Positions 45,195 to 53,441 of a DNA stretch of 64,000 bases are shown here, one piece after another (the stretch's first letter is position 1; the number at the start of each line of letters is the position of its first letter). The position numbers and the translations under genes are program-made. The notes beneath the pieces were generated by a model that saw nothing but the letters and a program-made list of their open reading frames with translations, was not told the DNA's origin and did no database searches. The DNA is from Pseudorhodoferax sp032153935 (GTDB lineage: Bacteria > Pseudomonadota > Gammaproteobacteria > Burkholderiales > Burkholderiaceae_C): positions 5,456,001-5,520,000 of the forward strand of contig NZ_CAXUQL020000001.1 in assembly GCF_964253035.1 (NCBI RefSeq), given 5' to 3'.

Positions 45195-46087
45195 TGGGCC
45201 AGCTTCTCCACGCCATCGACCGTGCGCGGGCCGGGAATCAGGAATTCGGAACGCGAGACCGTGACGGCGCGCCCTGCCCGCACGGCGCGCATGTCGCGCC
45301 AGCCGGGCTGGGCCACGAGGTCGCGCAGCGCGTCCTGCGCGCCCGCGAACAGCAGCACATCGGGATCAGCCGCCAGCACGGCCTCGGGCGAGACCTGGGG
45401 CACGACGCCGGCACCGGCCAGCGCGAAACGGCCGCCGGCGCGCAGCATGGCCTCGCCCGTGTAGGTATCGGCCCGCGCCACGAGCAGCATGCCGTTGCCC
45501 AGGCGGCCGGTCAGCATGAGCATGGACGGCAGCGTGCGGCCGGCCACGCGCGCATCGACGGCCGTCAGCCGGGCCTGCAGGCGGCCGGCCAGCGCCTCGC
45601 CACGTTCGGGCACGCCGCCGGCCTGCGCGATGAGGCGCACATTGCCCAGCACCTCGTCCAGCGAGCGGCTCAGCAGCACGAGGATGGGCACGCCGATGCG
45701 CTCCATGGGCGCAACCAGCTGGTGCGCGGCCTGGCGCGCGGGCGTGACGACCACGAGGTCGGGCCGCTGCGCCACCACCGCATCGGCCGAGAAGCCGAGC
45801 CGCCCGCCCACCTTGGCGATGCGCTGCACCTCGGGCGGAAAGCGCGTGAAGTCCTCCACGCCCACGATGCGGTCCAGCATGCCGAGCGACACGACCAGCT
45901 CGGTGTTGGACGAGAAGATGGTCACGATGCGCTGCGGCGGCGCGGGCAGCACCACACGGCGGCCGAGGGCGTCGTGCAGCACGATGGGCGCGGCCTGCGC
46001 GGGCAGCCCGCCCAGCACCAGAGCGCCCACGGTGCCGTGGCGCAGCAAGGCGCGGCGTGCGGTCGATGGCAAGTCCGTCTCAGTCAT
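45176..46087 (-). CDS. btuF: BtuF-like periplasmic cobalamin-binding protein
   Basis: The 303-residue protein has an N-terminal export signal with an Arg pair (TARRALLRHG) that could be a Tat or Sec signal. The class III binding-protein fold shows RIVTIFSSNTELVVSLG, RIVGVEDFTRFPPEV and RPDLVVVTPARQAAHQL. It would pass cobalamin from the TonB receptor to BtuCD. It is the first gene after repeat copy 3 in the direction of transcription. Confidence 0.87.
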   Translation of the reverse strand: MTETDLPSTARRALLRHGTVGALVLGGLPAQAAPIVLHDALGRRVVLPAPPQRIVTIFSSNTELVVSLGMLDRIVGVEDFTRFPPEVQRIAKVGGRLGFSADAVVAQRPDLVVVTPARQAAHQLVAPMERIGVPILVLLSRSLDEVLGNVRLIAQAGGVPERGEALAGRLQARLTAVDARVAGRTLPSMLMLTGRLGNGMLLVARADTYTGEAMLRAGGRFALAGAGVVPQVSPEAVLAADPDVLLFAGAQDALRDLVAQPGWRDMRAVRAGRAVTVSRSEFLIPGPRTVDGVEKLAQWLHPA

Positions 46088-46091
46088 GCGT

Positions 46092-46749
46092 GGCCGAGCG
46101 CAGCGATGGCCCGGATGGCGTTGGGGCCCCTGTGCCCACGCCGAGGAGCGCAGTGGCCTGGGCGGCGCGGGGAACCTCGCGCTTCAACATCTGACTCATT
46201 GCACTTGTTCGAGCTGAACGAACGAAGTGAGTGGTGCGAGTTGTGCAATGCGCCCAGGCCGCGAGCACCGCAGGTTGCCCGGAGCGCCAGCGCAGGGACG
46301 TGGGGACCGGGGTCGCCCTTTCTTTGGTTACTTTCTTTCGGCGAAACGAAAGAAAGTGACTGCACTGCCGGGGGCATATCCCGGCCTCTGGTGCCAGCAG
46401 GAAACACTACGTCTGATCGACGTGAGGAGGTGGGGCTATCCACCCCACACCCGGACTTACTTTTCTTGCTTCGCCAAGAAAAGTAAGCAAAAGAAGGCGA
46501 CCCCGGTTCCCCTGTCCCTCCGCTAGCGCTCCGGGCAACCTGCGGTGCTCGCGCCATGGGCTGCATTGCGCAACTCGCACCGTTCACTGCGTTCACTACG
46601 CTCGAACAAGCGCAATGAGTCAGTTCACGAAGCGCGAGGTTCCCCGCGCAGCCCATGGCACTGCGCTCCTCGGCAGGGGCACAGGGGGAAGTCCCACACG
46701 GGCCATCGCTACGCTCGGCCTGGGATTCGGGCCGTCGCTGTGCTCGGCC
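46092..46749. repeat. Compound palindromic intergenic repeat, copy 3
   Basis: This fills the 690-bp gap between the BtuF-like and receptor genes. It starts with GGCCGAGCGCAGCGATGGCC (46092-46111). Its right end carries two near reverse complements, at 46701-46720 and 46730-46749, mirroring the double motif at the left end of copy 1. The core (about 46320-46500) is almost identical to that of copy 2, with the same two long hairpins. An open frame of about 230 codons on the minus strand spans it but is an artefact of the GC-rich arms. Confidence 0.88.
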
Positions 46750-46777
46750 GCGGTGGGGCATCCGGAATCGCTCCATG

Positions 46778-48979
46778 TCAGAAGTCGACGTGCAGGCCGA
46801 CCAGCAGCTCGCGCCCCGGCATGGAGGTGCCGCAACCGCCGTTCTGGAAGGCCGCGTTCGCCGTGCAGGGCGAGCGGTCCAGCGCGATGAAGATCGGGTG
46901 CCGGTTCAGGTCGAACAGGTTGTTCACGCCCGCATAGAGCTTGACGCCCGGCGACACGCGGACGTCCGCGCGCAGGTTCCAGACCGTGAACGCGCCCTTG
47001 CGGTGGATGAAGGTGCTGCTGGGCTCGCCTTGCGGGATCAGCAGGTTCTCCTCGGTGTCGTACCACATCGGTCCGCGCAGCAACGCCGCGATCTGTACGG
47101 TCCAGGCGCCCGCGTCGCGTGCCCCCCCCTGCCCGTAGCGCACGCCGGCCGAGCCCTCGTAGCGGTACATGCGCTGTACCTTGTCGGTGTTGAGCGTGGC
47201 GGCCGCGCCCTTGTCGCGCATGTCGAAGTGGTAGTAGCCGCTGGCGAAGGCGTCGAGCACCCGGCCGCGCAGCTGCAGCGCGCGCGCCAGGTCCAGGTTG
47301 CCGTTGAACTCGATACCGCGCGCCACGATGTCGGCGGCGTTATTGGCGTAGTCCGAGGTGTTGGTCGTGGGCCCGCGCGAGACCGTGGTGATGCGGTCGG
47401 AGATGGTGTTCTGGAACAGCGCCGTGTCCAGCCGCCAGCCGGCCGCCTGCAGCGTCGCGCCAACCTCGATCTGCCGGCTGGTCTCGGGCTTGAGGTTGGC
47501 GTTGCCGAAGATGCGGCCGCCGCCCACGGCCGTGAAGTCCGACGCCAGCTCCGTGGCCGTGGGCGCACGGAAGCCCGTGGAGGCGCCAGCACGCAGGTTC
47601 AGCAACTCGGAGGCCTTCCAGGTCGCACCCATGGACCAGGTGTGGGTGTCGTACTTGCGCGTGGTGCTCACGGCCAGCGGCAGGTTGGGCGTGGCGTCGA
47701 AACGCGTCTGGCCCCAGGTCTTGCGCAGCCCGGCGCGCAGGGTGAGCCGGTCGTCCAGCAGGGTTTGCGCGTCCTCGAAGTACAGCGCGTGCACCTCTTC
47801 GGTCTGGTTGTTGTCGTAGGGCGCGACCTGGCCGCTGGGGCCGCCGGGCAGGGCCACGCGCTCGCGGTTGGAGCGCAGCCGGCTCTTCTCCCAGTCCAGG
47901 CCCAGCAGCAGGTCGTTGCCCTGGCCGAGCTTGAAGCGCGGCTGCAGGCGCAGGCCGCTCACATCCAGCGTGCGCTTGTTGTAGTCGCGCGAGGTGCCGG
48001 GCACGGCGGCCGTGCCCGAGCGGACCACGGGCGAGGCCCAGTTGAATTCGTCCACGTCGCTGAGGTCGTAGGCCTGGGCCATCCAGCGCACGCGCTGGTC
48101 GGCCGTGGCGCCTTCGTAGGTGAGGTCCAGCGAGCGGTTGTCGCGGTTGTCGCGGCTGTGGACGTTGGCACCCGATCCGCGGAAGCCCGCGTTGTAGATG
48201 CCGTCGGTGCGCAGCTGCAGCTGCACGCGGTGGTGGTCGGCCAGTTGCCAGCCCAGCGCGCCGCTGGCGCCGCGGCGCTCCCAGCCGGTGTTGGCCATGG
48301 TGGTGCCGCCCTTGCCGGAGTCGTAGTCGTCGCGCGCGCCGCCACTGAAGCCGATGTACCAGTCGAACTTGTTGCTGGCGCCTGCCGTCTGCGCGTGGGC
48401 GCGCCACAAGCCCCAGGAGCCGGCCGTGAGGTCTACGCTGGAGCCCGGCTGGGTCGCGCCGGTCTTCATGATGATGTTGACCACGCCGCCCATGTTCTGG
48501 CTGCCGTAGACCACGGAGCCCGGGCCGCGCACGATCTCGATGCGCTCCACGTCGGACGGGCTCAGCTTGGACAGGTTGGCCGTGCCGGCGCGGCGGCCGT
48601 TCACGAGCACCAGCACCTGGCTGCGGAAGTCGCGGCCCTGGCCGTCGGTGGCGGCGCCGCGGATGTTCATCGAGGTCTGGGCCGCGGTCCATTCGCTCAG
48701 GAAGCCCACGGCGTTCTCGGCCAGCAGGTCGGTGACCGAACGCGCGCTGGAACGCGCGATGGTGTCCTGGTCAATGGTCTGCGTGGTGGCTGCGATGCGG
48801 CTGCGGTCCTCGGGCCGGGCCGTGGCCGTGACGAAGACCTCGTTCAAGGCACCGGATGCCGGTGCCTCGGTCTGGGCCTGGGCGGGGCCGCACAGGGCCA
48901 GCGCGGTGGCGAGCCAGGAGGAGGAAGACAGGAATCCACGGCGGGCAGCCGTGCGCGGACGTGGGATGGGGTGGCGCAT
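46778..48979 (-). CDS. btuB: TonB-dependent receptor, BtuB-like
   Basis: The 733-residue protein has a signal peptide ending in GPAQAQ, a TonB-box-like LNEVFVTATARPEDRSR, a plug with SDVERIEIVRGPGSVVYGSQ and NMGGVVNIIMKTGATQ, and a barrel ending in LVGLHVDF. A cobalamin riboswitch upstream and BtuFCD-like genes downstream make vitamin B12 or another corrinoid the probable ligand. Met 48979 gives a normal signal peptide; upstream in-frame codons run into the riboswitch. Confidence 0.88.
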   Translation of the reverse strand: MRHPIPRPRTAARRGFLSSSSWLATALALCGPAQAQTEAPASGALNEVFVTATARPEDRSRIAATTQTIDQDTIARSSARSVTDLLAENAVGFLSEWTAAQTSMNIRGAATDGQGRDFRSQVLVLVNGRRAGTANLSKLSPSDVERIEIVRGPGSVVYGSQNMGGVVNIIMKTGATQPGSSVDLTAGSWGLWRAHAQTAGASNKFDWYIGFSGGARDDYDSGKGGTTMANTGWERRGASGALGWQLADHHRVQLQLRTDGIYNAGFRGSGANVHSRDNRDNRSLDLTYEGATADQRVRWMAQAYDLSDVDEFNWASPVVRSGTAAVPGTSRDYNKRTLDVSGLRLQPRFKLGQGNDLLLGLDWEKSRLRSNRERVALPGGPSGQVAPYDNNQTEEVHALYFEDAQTLLDDRLTLRAGLRKTWGQTRFDATPNLPLAVSTTRKYDTHTWSMGATWKASELLNLRAGASTGFRAPTATELASDFTAVGGGRIFGNANLKPETSRQIEVGATLQAAGWRLDTALFQNTISDRITTVSRGPTTNTSDYANNAADIVARGIEFNGNLDLARALQLRGRVLDAFASGYYHFDMRDKGAAATLNTDKVQRMYRYEGSAGVRYGQGGARDAGAWTVQIAALLRGPMWYDTEENLLIPQGEPSSTFIHRKGAFTVWNLRADVRVSPGVKLYAGVNNLFDLNRHPIFIALDRSPCTANAAFQNGGCGTSMPGRELLVGLHVDF

Positions 48980-49121
48980 GCGTCGTGACGTTCTGGCCCC
49001 GCTCTCCCGCAGGGCCGATCCATGAACACACCGCGCACGCAGCCAGCACGACCCGGGCCACGCCACCGGGGCGCAGGCCAGCGTCGGACCAACGCACGCC
49101 CGCGGTGTCCGAGTCGATTGC

Positions 49122-49316
49122 CAAGGCCGGTATCCGGGCTCGCGGAGCGGCGCATGGCGCCAGGCCTCCCGCCTTCCCACGCCCGAGGGCGCAGTGGCTG
49201 CCGGCACATGCCGGCATGGGGGGCTTCGATCCGCTGACCGTTGCGGGGGCAGCGCAGGCTTTTCACCTGCTTCCCGTTTGACCACCGGCCCTGCGGCCGG
49301 CGGCACCTTGCAACCG
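49122..49316 (-). promoter_or_regulatory. Cobalamin riboswitch (minus strand)
   Basis: Read on the minus strand, the order is GTTGCAAGGTGCC, GGTCAAACGGGAAGCAGGTG, CTGCCCCCGCAACGGTCAGC and finally GCGAGCCCGGATACCGGCC. These are the conserved boxes of the cobalamin aptamer. It lies 142 bp upstream of the BtuB-like gene. A CCCGG/CCGGG hairpin near 49049-49068 could be part of the switching platform. Whether it also controls the genes beyond the repeats depends on readthrough. Confidence 0.92.
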
Positions 49317-49320
49317 GGGC

Positions 49321-49350
49321 GCGGCGCCCTCCTGTGCGGAGGGGCGCCGC
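49321..49350. other. Strong GC hairpin upstream of the riboswitch
   Basis: GCGGCGCC-CTCC pairs with GGAG-G-GGCGCCGC around the loop TGTGC, with one unpaired G. It sits between a possible minus-strand -10 box (GATAAT, 49362-49367) and the aptamer, so it would be in the leader RNA. No T-run follows on either strand. Function is unknown. Confidence 0.45.
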
Positions 49351-49361
49351 GGCCCGCGCGG

Positions 49362-49367
49362 ATTATC
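49362..49367 (-). promoter_or_regulatory. Candidate -10 box for the btuB leader
   Basis: On the minus strand GATAAT is a good -10 element in an otherwise GC-rich stretch, 46 bp before the aptamer begins. A -35 at correct spacing is not obvious. Confidence 0.4.
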
Positions 49368-49394
49368 GTCCAGCGGCGCGCGCAGCCCTGTCGC

Positions 49395-49412
49395 CATAAC
49401 AGCCTTGTTATG
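49395..49412. promoter_or_regulatory. Perfect palindrome, candidate operator
   Basis: CATAACA-GCCT-TGTTATG is a perfect 7-bp inverted repeat with a 4-bp spacer, conspicuous for its AT content. It lies between the divergent btuB leader and the binding-protein operon, 84 bp before the latter's start. A possible plus-strand promoter (TTGCCA 49437, TAGACT 49458) follows, so a repressor or activator of the nucleobase-like operon may bind here. Confidence 0.45.
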
Positions 49413-49495
49413 CCCGACATGGCCTGGGCGTGGCTGTTGCCATGGCGCACCGCTTCCTAGACTGCCTGCAACAGCCATCCCTAGGAGCCCCCACG

Positions 49496-50506
49496 ATGCA
49501 ACGCCGCCAACTGCTCACCCTGGCCACCGCCGCCGCCCTGCCCGCGTTCAGCTTCGCGCAGGGCGGCAAGCCGCAGCCGCTCAAGTTCACGCTGGACTTC
49601 CGCATCTCGGGCCAGGTGGCGCCCTTCTTCGTCGCGCTGGCCAAGGGCTATTACGCGCAGGAGGGCCTGGCGCCCAGCTTCGACGTGGGCAGCGGCTCGG
49701 TCGCCGCGATCACGCGCGTGGCCAGCGGCGCCTACGACATGGGCTTCGGCGACATCTCCGCGCTGATGGAGTTCCAGGCCGCGCAGGGGCCGCTGGTGCA
49801 GGCCGTCTACCAGTACTACAACCGCGCGCCCTTCGTGATCATCGCGCGCAAGGACCGCGGCGTGAGCGACTTCAAAAGCCTGGCCGGCAAGCGCATCGCG
49901 GCGGCAGCCGTGGAGTCCACGCGGCGCGCCTGGCCGATCGCGGCCCGGCATGCCGGCATGAAGGCCGACGCCTTCGAGTGGGTCACGACCGACTTCTCGC
50001 AGCGCGACAACGTGATCGTGCGTGGCGACGTGGACGGCGCGACCTACTTCCACGATTCGGCGCTGTCGCTGTTCCAGCGCGTGGACCCGGCGCAGCTGGC
50101 CGTGCTCTCCTACGCCGACATCGGCGCCAGCCTCTACGGCAACGCCATCCTGAGTTCGAACAAGCTTGCCAGCGAGAAGCCCGAGGTGGTGCGCGCCTTC
50201 CTGCGCGCCACCAACCGCGGCGTGCAGGATGCGCTGGCCGATCCGCTGGCCGCCATGGCCTTCGTCAAGCAGCGCGAACCCATGGTCGACGAGAAGCTGG
50301 AGGCCCAGCGCTTTGCGCTGACGGCCCAGTACATGGTCACGGCCGACACGCGCGCCCATGGCCTGGGCGCGGTGCGGCCCGAGCTGCTGGCGCGCCAGAC
50401 CGAGGAGATCACGCAGACCTTCGGGCTCAAGACGGCGCCGGTGGCGGCCCAGGTGTTCAACGCGGGCTTCCTGCCGTCGGCAGCCGAGCGGGCTGTCAAG
50501 GTCTGA
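49496..50506 (+). CDS. NMT1/THI5-like ABC transporter substrate-binding protein
   Basis: This 336-residue exported protein has a signal peptide ending in AFSFAQ. It then follows the NMT1/SsuA-like pattern: LKFTLDFRISGQVAPFFVAL, KGYYAQEGL and VASGAYDMGFGDISALMEF. Such proteins bind thiamine pyrimidines, nucleobases, sulfonates or similar compounds. AGGAG precedes the ATG at 49496. The permease and ATPase are absent here. The deaminase gene begins 2 bp after its stop. Confidence 0.88.
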   Translation: MQRRQLLTLATAAALPAFSFAQGGKPQPLKFTLDFRISGQVAPFFVALAKGYYAQEGLAPSFDVGSGSVAAITRVASGAYDMGFGDISALMEFQAAQGPLVQAVYQYYNRAPFVIIARKDRGVSDFKSLAGKRIAAAAVESTRRAWPIAARHAGMKADAFEWVTTDFSQRDNVIVRGDVDGATYFHDSALSLFQRVDPAQLAVLSYADIGASLYGNAILSSNKLASEKPEVVRAFLRATNRGVQDALADPLAAMAFVKQREPMVDEKLEAQRFALTAQYMVTADTRAHGLGAVRPELLARQTEEITQTFGLKTAPVAAQVFNAGFLPSAAERAVKV

Positions 50507-50508
50507 GC

Positions 50509-50985
50509 ATGGACGACCTCAACGAGGCCGATGGCCGCTACCTGCGCCAGGCCATCGCCCTGTCGGCCATCGGCAGCGCGCGCGGCAACCGCCCGTTCGG
50601 CGCGGTGGTCGTGGGCGCCGATGGCCGGCTGCTGGCCGAGGCCCACAACGACAACGCCGCCACCGGCGACTGCACGGCCCATGCCGAGGTCAACGCGCTG
50701 CGCCAACTCCAACGCGAGGCCATGGCCGGCGCGACCATGTACGCGTCGGGCGAGCCCTGTGTGATGTGCGCGGGCGCGATCTTCTGGAGCGGCATCCGCC
50801 GCGTGGTGTTCGGCATCGACGCGGTCAGCCTGCGGCGCTTTCGCGCCACGGACGCCGCGGCCGCAGACCTGCAGATGTCGTGCCGCGAGGTGTTTGCCCA
50901 CAGCGCGGAGCCGTTCACCGTGATCGGCCCCGCGCTTCTCGACGAAGCGGCGGCGCCGCACCAAGCTTTCTGGGGAATCAAATGA
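50509..50985 (+). CDS. CDA-family nucleoside/nucleobase deaminase
   Basis: The 158-residue zinc enzyme has the catalytic HAEVNAL motif (with the proton-shuttling Glu) and the zinc Cys pair in GEPCVMCAGAIFWSGI. The size and the NRPFGAVVVGADGR start resemble guanine deaminase and related nucleobase deaminases more than tRNA adenosine deaminase. It is embedded between a binding protein and an oxygenase, overlapping the latter by ATGA, so catabolism of a purine or pyrimidine is likely. Confidence 0.88.
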   Translation: MDDLNEADGRYLRQAIALSAIGSARGNRPFGAVVVGADGRLLAEAHNDNAATGDCTAHAEVNALRQLQREAMAGATMYASGEPCVMCAGAIFWSGIRRVVFGIDAVSLRRFRATDAAAADLQMSCREVFAHSAEPFTVIGPALLDEAAAPHQAFWGIK

Positions 50986-51962
50986 GCTACGAACTGCATG
51001 AACTGGCCAAGGAATCGCGCATGGGCGCGGTCGGCACCGAGGCCGCGCGCGAGGTGCGCGTGATCGACCTGTCGGACTTCGAACGCCGCCACGCCGAGAT
51101 CGCCGACCAGCTGTGGGACGCCGCGGTCGACGTGGGCTTCTTCCAGCTGTCCAACCACGGCATCGCGCTGGCCAAGGTGCGCGAAGCCTTTGCGATGACC
51201 GAGCGCTTCTTCGCGCTGCCCGACGCCGTCAAGGCGCGCCACCCGCTCAAGAAGGGCCTCAACGCGGGCTGGGAAAGCCGCGCCCAGGTGCGCCCCTCCA
51301 CGGGCACGCCGGACCAGAAGGAGAGCTACCAGATCACGCGCCCGCACATGGAGGGCCTGTGGCCCGGCGAGGACGCCCTGCCCGGCTTCCAGGACACCAT
51401 GCTGGCCTTCGAGGCCCAGGCCTGGAATGTGGCCATGCGCGTGCTGTCGTGCTTCGCCGTGAAGCTGGGCTTCGCACGCGAATTCTTCACGGCCGCGCAC
51501 GACCCCAGCCAGCCGGACTACCAGAGCACGCTGCGCATGCTGCACTACTTCGCGGTGGACCCGGCGCTGCGCGAGCAGATGGGCCTGTGGCGTGCCGGCG
51601 CCCACACCGACTTCGACTGCCTCACGCTGCTGTTCCAGCGCAGCGGCCAGGGCGGCCTGCAGCTGCTGCCGGGCAAGGACATGGACACGCAGGCCTGGAC
51701 CTCGATCACGCCGTCCGACGAGCTGATCACCTGCAACATCGGCGACATGCTGATGCGCTGGAGCGACGACCAGCTGCCCAGCAACTTCCACCGCGTGAAG
51801 AACCCCGCGGCCCACGAGTACCAGGGCGCGCGCTACAGCCTGGCCTTCTTCGCCCAGGCCAACCGCAGCGTCATGATCGACAGCCCCTCGGGCAAGTACC
51901 CGAGCATCACGGCCGGCGACTTCCTGCAGCAACGCATCGCGGCGAACTTCAAGAAGTACTGA
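50982..51962 (+). CDS. Isopenicillin N synthase-family Fe(II)/2-oxoglutarate oxygenase
   Basis: The 326-residue protein shows the DIOX_N start (VIDLSDF, VGFFQLSNHGI) and the iron triad His208/Asp210 (AHTDFD) and His270 (NFHRVKN). Arg284 in RYSLAFF would bind 2-oxoglutarate. Related enzymes hydroxylate nucleobases (thymine 7-hydroxylase type) or amino acids. Coupling to a nucleobase-type deaminase suggests oxidation of a modified base (inference). The last 14 bp overlap the convergent MBL gene. Confidence 0.9.
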   Translation: MSYELHELAKESRMGAVGTEAAREVRVIDLSDFERRHAEIADQLWDAAVDVGFFQLSNHGIALAKVREAFAMTERFFALPDAVKARHPLKKGLNAGWESRAQVRPSTGTPDQKESYQITRPHMEGLWPGEDALPGFQDTMLAFEAQAWNVAMRVLSCFAVKLGFAREFFTAAHDPSQPDYQSTLRMLHYFAVDPALREQMGLWRAGAHTDFDCLTLLFQRSGQGGLQLLPGKDMDTQAWTSITPSDELITCNIGDMLMRWSDDQLPSNFHRVKNPAAHEYQGARYSLAFFAQANRSVMIDSPSGKYPSITAGDFLQQRIAANFKKY

Positions 51963-52896
51963 GACGGTAGACGCCTTCGGCGTCCACCTGCACCTGGCCA
52001 TCGGCCAGCAGTTCTTCCAGGTGCTGCGCGATGGTGCGGGCCTCGGCGGAATCGACCCACCAGCTCTGGTGGTCCGGCGGGTACAGCAACCGGCAGGCGA
52101 CGAGCTGGGCCAGCGTCTTCGGCGACTCGGCCAGCAGCGCACGCAGGCGCGCGCTGCGTTCGTCGATCTTGGCCGCGAAGGCGGCCAGGTCGCGCAGGAA
52201 GCGTTCGCGCTCGGTGTAGACGCCGCGGTGGTGCGAGGTTACCCAGACCTTGGCCGGCACCTGTGGCAGCCGTTGCAGGGTGGCGCGGAAGTCGCGCAGG
52301 CTGGAGCCCGCATCGGCGTAGTACGGACCGAAGCTGCTCAGGTCGATGTCGCCGATGAAGGCCACGCCCTCGGGCTCGACCAGCAGCACGGTGTGGCCGG
52401 CCGTGTGGCCCGGCATGTGGAAGGCGCGGATGCGCGAGCCGCCCAGTTCCCAGCAGGCGCCGTCGGCATAGGCCTGGGCGTCCGGGCGCGGCGCGTAGTA
52501 GAAGTCGCGCTGGTAGCGGGCCAGCACTTCCTCGCCGAGCGCAGCACTGGCCACGCCCATGGCCGCGAGCAGGCCGGGCCAGCTCTGCGCGGCCGGCAGG
52601 TCGGCATGGTGCACGTGCACGGGAGCATGGGGCAGGCGGTGCAGCCCGGCCATGTGGTCCTCGTGCACATGGCCCATGACCACGAGTTCGCTCGCGTCGA
52701 AGGCCTCGCCGATGAAGTTGGAGACGATGGGCGTGTCCATGGCCGCACGCGTGTCGGTGCCGCGCACCAGCACCTGGTTGCCGTCGGGGTACTTGCCGCT
52801 GCGCTGACCGAAGAAGACCGAGACCCGGCCGAACTCGACATGCTGCACGCCGGCACGTGGCGCAGGATGGTGCGCAGCGGTCTGGGAGGCGCTCAT
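51949..52896 (-). CDS. MBL-fold metallo-hydrolase
   Basis: The 315-residue hydrolase has the metal-binding HxHxDH motif in GHVHEDHMAG, further ligands in HMPGHTAGHTVLL and DIDLSSFGPYY, and a C-terminal helical region (about 245-315) as in lactonase/glyoxalase-II-type members. I chose Met 52896. The substrate is unknown. The 5' region is divergent from the VOC gene with 63 bp between. Confidence 0.88.
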   Translation of the reverse strand: MSASQTAAHHPAPRAGVQHVEFGRVSVFFGQRSGKYPDGNQVLVRGTDTRAAMDTPIVSNFIGEAFDASELVVMGHVHEDHMAGLHRLPHAPVHVHHADLPAAQSWPGLLAAMGVASAALGEEVLARYQRDFYYAPRPDAQAYADGACWELGGSRIRAFHMPGHTAGHTVLLVEPEGVAFIGDIDLSSFGPYYADAGSSLRDFRATLQRLPQVPAKVWVTSHHRGVYTERERFLRDLAAFAAKIDERSARLRALLAESPKTLAQLVACRLLYPPDHQSWWVDSAEARTIAQHLEELLADGQVQVDAEGVYRLSTS

Positions 52897-52959
52897 GGGC
52901 TCGGCACCATACCAGAGCGGCACCGGTGCACTGTCGCGCGCGGCGCACAATCGCGCCCC

Positions 52960-53376
52960 ATGCAAAGCATCTTCCACCTCGCCTTCAACGTCCGTGACCT
53001 GGACACCGCGCGCCGCTTCTACGGCGGCGTGCTCGGCTGCCGCGAAGGCCGCAGCACCGAAACCTGGGTCGATTTCGACTTCTTCGGCCACCAGATCTCG
53101 CTGCACCTGGGCGAGCCCTTCGCCACCGCGCGCACCGGCCATGTGGGCGACAAGCTGGTGCCCATGCCGCACTTCGGCCTGATCCTGCAGCTGGACGACT
53201 GGCAGGCCATGGCCAGGCGGCTCACGGACGCGGGCACCGACTTCGTGCTGGAGCCGCAGGGCCGCTTCGAAGGGCAGCCCGGCGAGCAATGGACCATGTT
53301 CTTCCTCGACCCCTTCGGCAACCCGATCGAGGTCAAGGGCTTCCGCTCGCTCGCGTCGGTGTACGACGCGCAGTAA
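52960..53376 (+). CDS. VOC-family (glyoxalase-like) protein
   Basis: This 138-residue protein has one glyoxalase/dioxygenase module: FHLAFNVRDLDTARRFYGGV at the start, GHQISLHLGE in the middle and MFFLDPFGNPIEVKGF at the end, which supplies the metal-ligand Glu. A short AT-containing stretch (CACAAT) lies near the start, so the transcript may be nearly leaderless. The substrate is unknown. Confidence 0.87.
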   Translation: MQSIFHLAFNVRDLDTARRFYGGVLGCREGRSTETWVDFDFFGHQISLHLGEPFATARTGHVGDKLVPMPHFGLILQLDDWQAMARRLTDAGTDFVLEPQGRFEGQPGEQWTMFFLDPFGNPIEVKGFRSLASVYDAQ

Positions 53377-53380
53377 CGCC

Positions 53381-53411
53381 TTGCAATAGCGCCACCGCGC
53401 GGGGCTATCAT
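53381..53411 (+). promoter_or_regulatory. Candidate promoter of the SPFH/polyamine island
   Basis: TTGCAA (53381-53386) and TATCAT (53406-53411) are separated by 19 bp and lie 30 bp before the SPFH start, just after the VOC stop. The spacing is slightly long for sigma-70, so the call is tentative. Confidence 0.4.
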
Positions 53412-53441
53412 CCCGCGACCCAGAACACGAGGAGGGGCACC

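Noticed and set aside
46084..46776. Open frame of about 230 codons on the minus strand inside repeat copy 3, with similar ones in copies 1 and 2.
   Set aside because: The same repeat has open frames on both strands because of its composition; the predicted sequences cross hairpins and lack protein features.
49413..49495. A TPP riboswitch in front of the NMT1-like binding protein.
   Set aside because: No THI-box sequence (CUGAGA with ACCUGAUCUGG-like partner) is present.
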